DNA from: a bacterium
GTDB taxonomy: Bacteria; Pseudomonadota; Alphaproteobacteria; Rs-D84
DNA length: 15,900 bases
NCBI GenBank assembly: GCA_014802705.1
Contig: JAAVBR010000009.1
Location: forward strand, 2,139-18,038
Reading direction: 5' to 3'
The notes beneath the pieces are model-generated. The model ran no database searches. It saw nothing but the letters and a program-made list of their open reading frames with translations, and was not told the origin of the DNA. Position numbers and translations under genes: made by a program. Numbering within the stretch: the stretch's first letter is position 1; the number at the start of each line of letters is the position of its first letter. Shown here piece after piece: positions 13,937 to 15,900 of this stretch.

Positions 13937-13953
13937 TTATTGTAGTACAATAA
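13937..13953. promoter_or_regulatory. Perfect 17-bp palindrome, candidate operator
   Basis: TTATTGTAGTACAATAA is a perfect 8+1+8 inverted repeat. It abuts the -10 box of the hydrolase promoter, covering the predicted start site, and lies about 34 bp from the -35 box of the divergent unknown gene. This placement is typical of a dimeric repressor site. Confidence 0.5.
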
Positions 13954-13981
13954 TTATAAAAAGCAAGCCGACAGGGGGCAA
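13953..13981 (-). promoter_or_regulatory. Promoter of the serine hydrolase gene
   Basis: On the minus strand TTGCCC (13981-13976) and TATAAT (13958-13953) are 17 nt apart. The -35 box is weak. The leader would be about 38 nt. Confidence 0.5.
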
Positions 13982-13986
13982 AATAC

Positions 13987-14015
13987 TTGACAAATATATA
14001 TTTACGTGTTCTAGT
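13987..14015 (+). promoter_or_regulatory. Promoter of the unknown 255-aa gene
   Basis: Consensus TTGACA (13987-13992) lies 17 nt before TCTAGT (14010-14015), a poor -10. The -35 region is part of a 14-mer identical to that of the J-domain gene promoter. Confidence 0.5.
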
Positions 14016-14047
14016 AACAAAAAATAAAGATTACAAAAGGAAATGTT

Positions 14048-14815
14048 ATGGCTTCTGGTTGCTACTCGCGCTTAAATGTTCCATCATTTTTAGAAGAAAG
14101 GGAAGAGGAATATTTCCCGGACATTTGGTGGGATAGATCCCCGGCCAATGACACCAAGACGAATGACCCGATAATTGAAACGGATTGGAAACATAAGCCG
14201 TCGGATGAAGAAAAGACGATTTATTTGGCATCACCAATCCCGGAAAATGTGTCTTGGGATGTTGCGGCTTCATGTACAAAATTAAACGGCAATTTCATAA
14301 AGCATATCTTTGGGGGGTATGCCGCGTGCCTGTATGTCTATGACATAGAAAAAGGATCTGTTGTTCATCGCGCATCGCCCAGTGAGTTGCAGAAGCGTAT
14401 CATAATAGGTGGATATTGGCGTGAATTCGTACTGGAAAGAAAACAATTGTTTGAAAATCAGTTCTCGGATATTGATTTTGTTGCCCTTGCCATGATGCGG
14501 GTCACGGGATCCAGAGATTTTTACGACAATTATGGGGCGCACTGGGTAAATGCCGAACAAGAATTAATCATAGAACCAAAAATCAAGACGCCGACGATAG
14601 ATATACACACGTCACAGATTTTGAATAATTATCAATTAAATAATTTTATCATCAGAAATAAAACCACGGGGAAATTGGAATTATTTTCAGAACCGGGATT
14701 GTGGTGGATGTCTGAACATGGAAATACTTCGTCCATCGTATCATGGTTTTACAGTGTATTTCGTGGTATGTTTAGCGATGGGGGCAAATGCGTCTTTGCC
14801 GGACGATGCCGTTAA
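14048..14815 (+). CDS. Hypothetical protein, family not recognised
   Basis: A 255-aa protein beginning MASGCYSRLNVPSFLEEREEE. I do not recognise it. It has no signal peptide or membrane segment, is rich in Trp, Tyr and acidic residues in its N-terminal third, and has a compact mixed alpha/beta look. Segments such as IYLASPIPENVSWDVAAS and DFVALAMMRVTGSRDFYDN suggest a folded globular domain. It ends with a Cys pair (KCVFAGRCR). The ATG at 14048 follows an AAAAGGAAA ribosome binding site. It has its own promoter, is divergent from the hydrolase, and lies beside the AT-rich Fic gene. Codon use is more AT-rich than in the rfb region, so acquisition by transfer is possible. Confidence 0.75.
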   Translation: MASGCYSRLNVPSFLEEREEEYFPDIWWDRSPANDTKTNDPIIETDWKHKPSDEEKTIYLASPIPENVSWDVAASCTKLNGNFIKHIFGGYAACLYVYDIEKGSVVHRASPSELQKRIIIGGYWREFVLERKQLFENQFSDIDFVALAMMRVTGSRDFYDNYGAHWVNAEQELIIEPKIKTPTIDIHTSQILNNYQLNNFIIRNKTTGKLELFSEPGLWWMSEHGNTSSIVSWFYSVFRGMFSDGGKCVFAGRCR

Positions 14816-14822
14816 ATGAAAT

Positions 14823-14842
14823 CCCACCCCGGGTGGGGTGGG
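14823..14842. other. GC-rich 8-bp hairpin between convergent genes
   Basis: CCCACCCC (14823-14830) pairs with GGGGTGGG (14835-14842) around a GGGT loop. It lies between the convergent ends of the 255-aa gene and the Fic gene. There is no T-run on the plus strand and only a broken one on the minus strand, so it may be a weak terminator or an mRNA-end stabiliser. Confidence 0.4.
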
Positions 14843-14855
14843 TATGGTTGAATTG

Positions 14856-15900
14856 TTATGCGGATATATCTTCTACCATTTGGTACAGTTCTTTAAATCT
14901 GTATATAGATGGACTTTGACCACTTCCGTGTTCTTCAACTTCTATGACACCTTTATCTTCCAGACTTTTTAATAAAGAACGAGCCGTACTGGCGTTAATT
15001 CCAGTTTTATCTATAAAATCTGTGGTCTTAAACTTAATTTGCTTAAATAAAAAATTTAAGATGGGTATACAAAATTGTGTTTTTAAACTCGATATTTGGT
15101 CTTCTGTTCTTTTTCGAATGTCTTTTAGTTGTCTAAGCATATTTGTTAAAACAACAGTTTGTTGTTCTATTGCACCGATAAAGAAATTTATCCATGTATC
15201 CCAATCATTATCTTTGGATATTTGTTCCAATGCAGATATATATTGTGTTCGATTTACGGAAAAATAATAACTTATATAAAAATAGGGCGTTGATAATAAG
15301 TTATATTTTTTTAATAAAATTGGAATAAGAATGCGACCAACGCGACCATTCCCGTCTTCAAACGGATGTATGAGTTCAAAATAAGCATGAATGATAGCTA
15401 CTTTGATTAGTGGATCATCGGAATATTCAGAATTAATAAAATGTAATAAATTATCCATATATTCTTCTGTATGCAGATAGGACACAGGTGTATAAGTTAT
15501 TTGACCGTCGTATTTATTTCCAATATAATTTTGTTTTTCTTTATATTTCCCTTTTAATTTATCACCACCACGGGAATTATTTAATATGATTGCTTGGATA
15601 TTCTTGATCAACCTGCTGGTAAGTTCAAAATGATTATCTTCTGCTTCTTGGATACAATATCCGAGAGCGTCTTTATAATTTTCAATTTCTGTTGCATCTT
15701 TTTCAAGGCGGTCCGAAAGGTTTTTCCCAACTTTATAATTTAATATATCTGTGATAGTGGCAATTGTTCCTTCTAATCGGGAAGACATAACAGATTCTTG
15801 ATAAAAAAGGATACTGGTTAAAACATCTGGATATGGTATAAATTCAACCATTCCATCATATTTGGCTAATTTTAAAAGAGCGGTTTGTGTATTTACCCCA
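14856..15900 (-). CDS. Fic-family adenylyltransferase (AMPylase) with C-terminal winged helix; 5' end outside window
   Basis: The visible 347 residues include AKYDGMVEFIPYPDVL, then SSRLEGT, an inhibitory helix motif of type (S/T)xxxE(G/N). The Fic core follows, with the catalytic loop HPFEDGNGRVGR in AYFELIHPFEDGNGR, and a C-terminal winged-helix (FKTTDFIDKTGINASTARSLLKSLEDKGVIEV). Fic enzymes transfer AMP to target hydroxyls, and here an N-terminal autoinhibitory motif is present. The internal ATG at 15851 is not the start, as the frame is open to the window edge with family-like sequence. The gene is clearly more AT-rich than the rfb region and could be acquired. No small antitoxin-like ORF is seen downstream. 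Confidence 0.92.
   Translation of the reverse strand, partial: GVNTQTALLKLAKYDGMVEFIPYPDVLTSILFYQESVMSSRLEGTIATITDILNYKVGKNLSDRLEKDATEIENYKDALGYCIQEAEDNHFELTSRLIKNIQAIILNNSRGGDKLKGKYKEKQNYIGNKYDGQITYTPVSYLHTEEYMDNLLHFINSEYSDDPLIKVAIIHAYFELIHPFEDGNGRVGRILIPILLKKYNLLSTPYFYISYYFSVNRTQYISALEQISKDNDWDTWINFFIGAIEQQTVVLTNMLRQLKDIRKRTEDQISSLKTQFCIPILNFLFKQIKFKTTDFIDKTGINASTARSLLKSLEDKGVIEVEEHGSGQSPSIYRFKELYQMVEDISA

Overview
The window looks like part of a moderate-GC alphaproteobacterial chromosome. This is an inference from the VirB3/VirB4 pair of a vir-type type IV secretion system, the gene content and the codon style; no marker gene here fixes the taxon. Genes are tightly packed, often with ATGA or GTGA overlaps, and intergenic spaces are short with well-formed sigma70-type promoters.

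Layout. Positions 1-332 (+) hold the tail of an unidentified gene coupled to a DUF3781-type small protein. Convergent to it, 397-3728 (-) is an operon of virB3, virB4 and a secreted HExxH putative metallopeptidase. An AT-rich divergent spacer (3729-4043) carries the virB3 promoter, the promoter of rpmJ (bL36) and a dense cluster of TTWTCAACA-like nonamers, including one perfect DnaA box. After rpmJ and its terminator comes a short SufD-like protein (-), divergent from the ychF ATPase gene (+). ychF is followed by a GIY-YIG nuclease gene and a 108-bp inverted-repeat element. Next is a strong promoter that drives an apparently structured RNA of about 150 nt ending in an intrinsic terminator, just ahead of a small HTH protein.

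From 7100 to 12352 almost everything is on the minus strand. rfbA-rfbC-rfbD-rfbB form a complete four-gene set for dTDP-L-rhamnose, read from its own promoter. Upstream of it lies an overlapping trio: an APH-type kinase, a HAD phosphatase and an O6-alkylguanine-DNA methyltransferase. A J-domain protein (+) is divergent from that trio.

The right end (12970-15900) looks more accessory and AT-rich. It holds a nonsense-interrupted HAD/5'-nucleotidase-like pseudogene, an RBBP9-like serine hydrolase, a divergent unknown 255-aa protein, and a Fic-family AMPylase that runs off the window edge.

Best candidates for something undescribed: the structured RNA at 6600-6755, the nonamer cluster over the T4SS promoter, and the VirB3-VirB4-metallopeptidase grouping. 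All assignments rest on reading motifs by eye; no database search or folding program was run.
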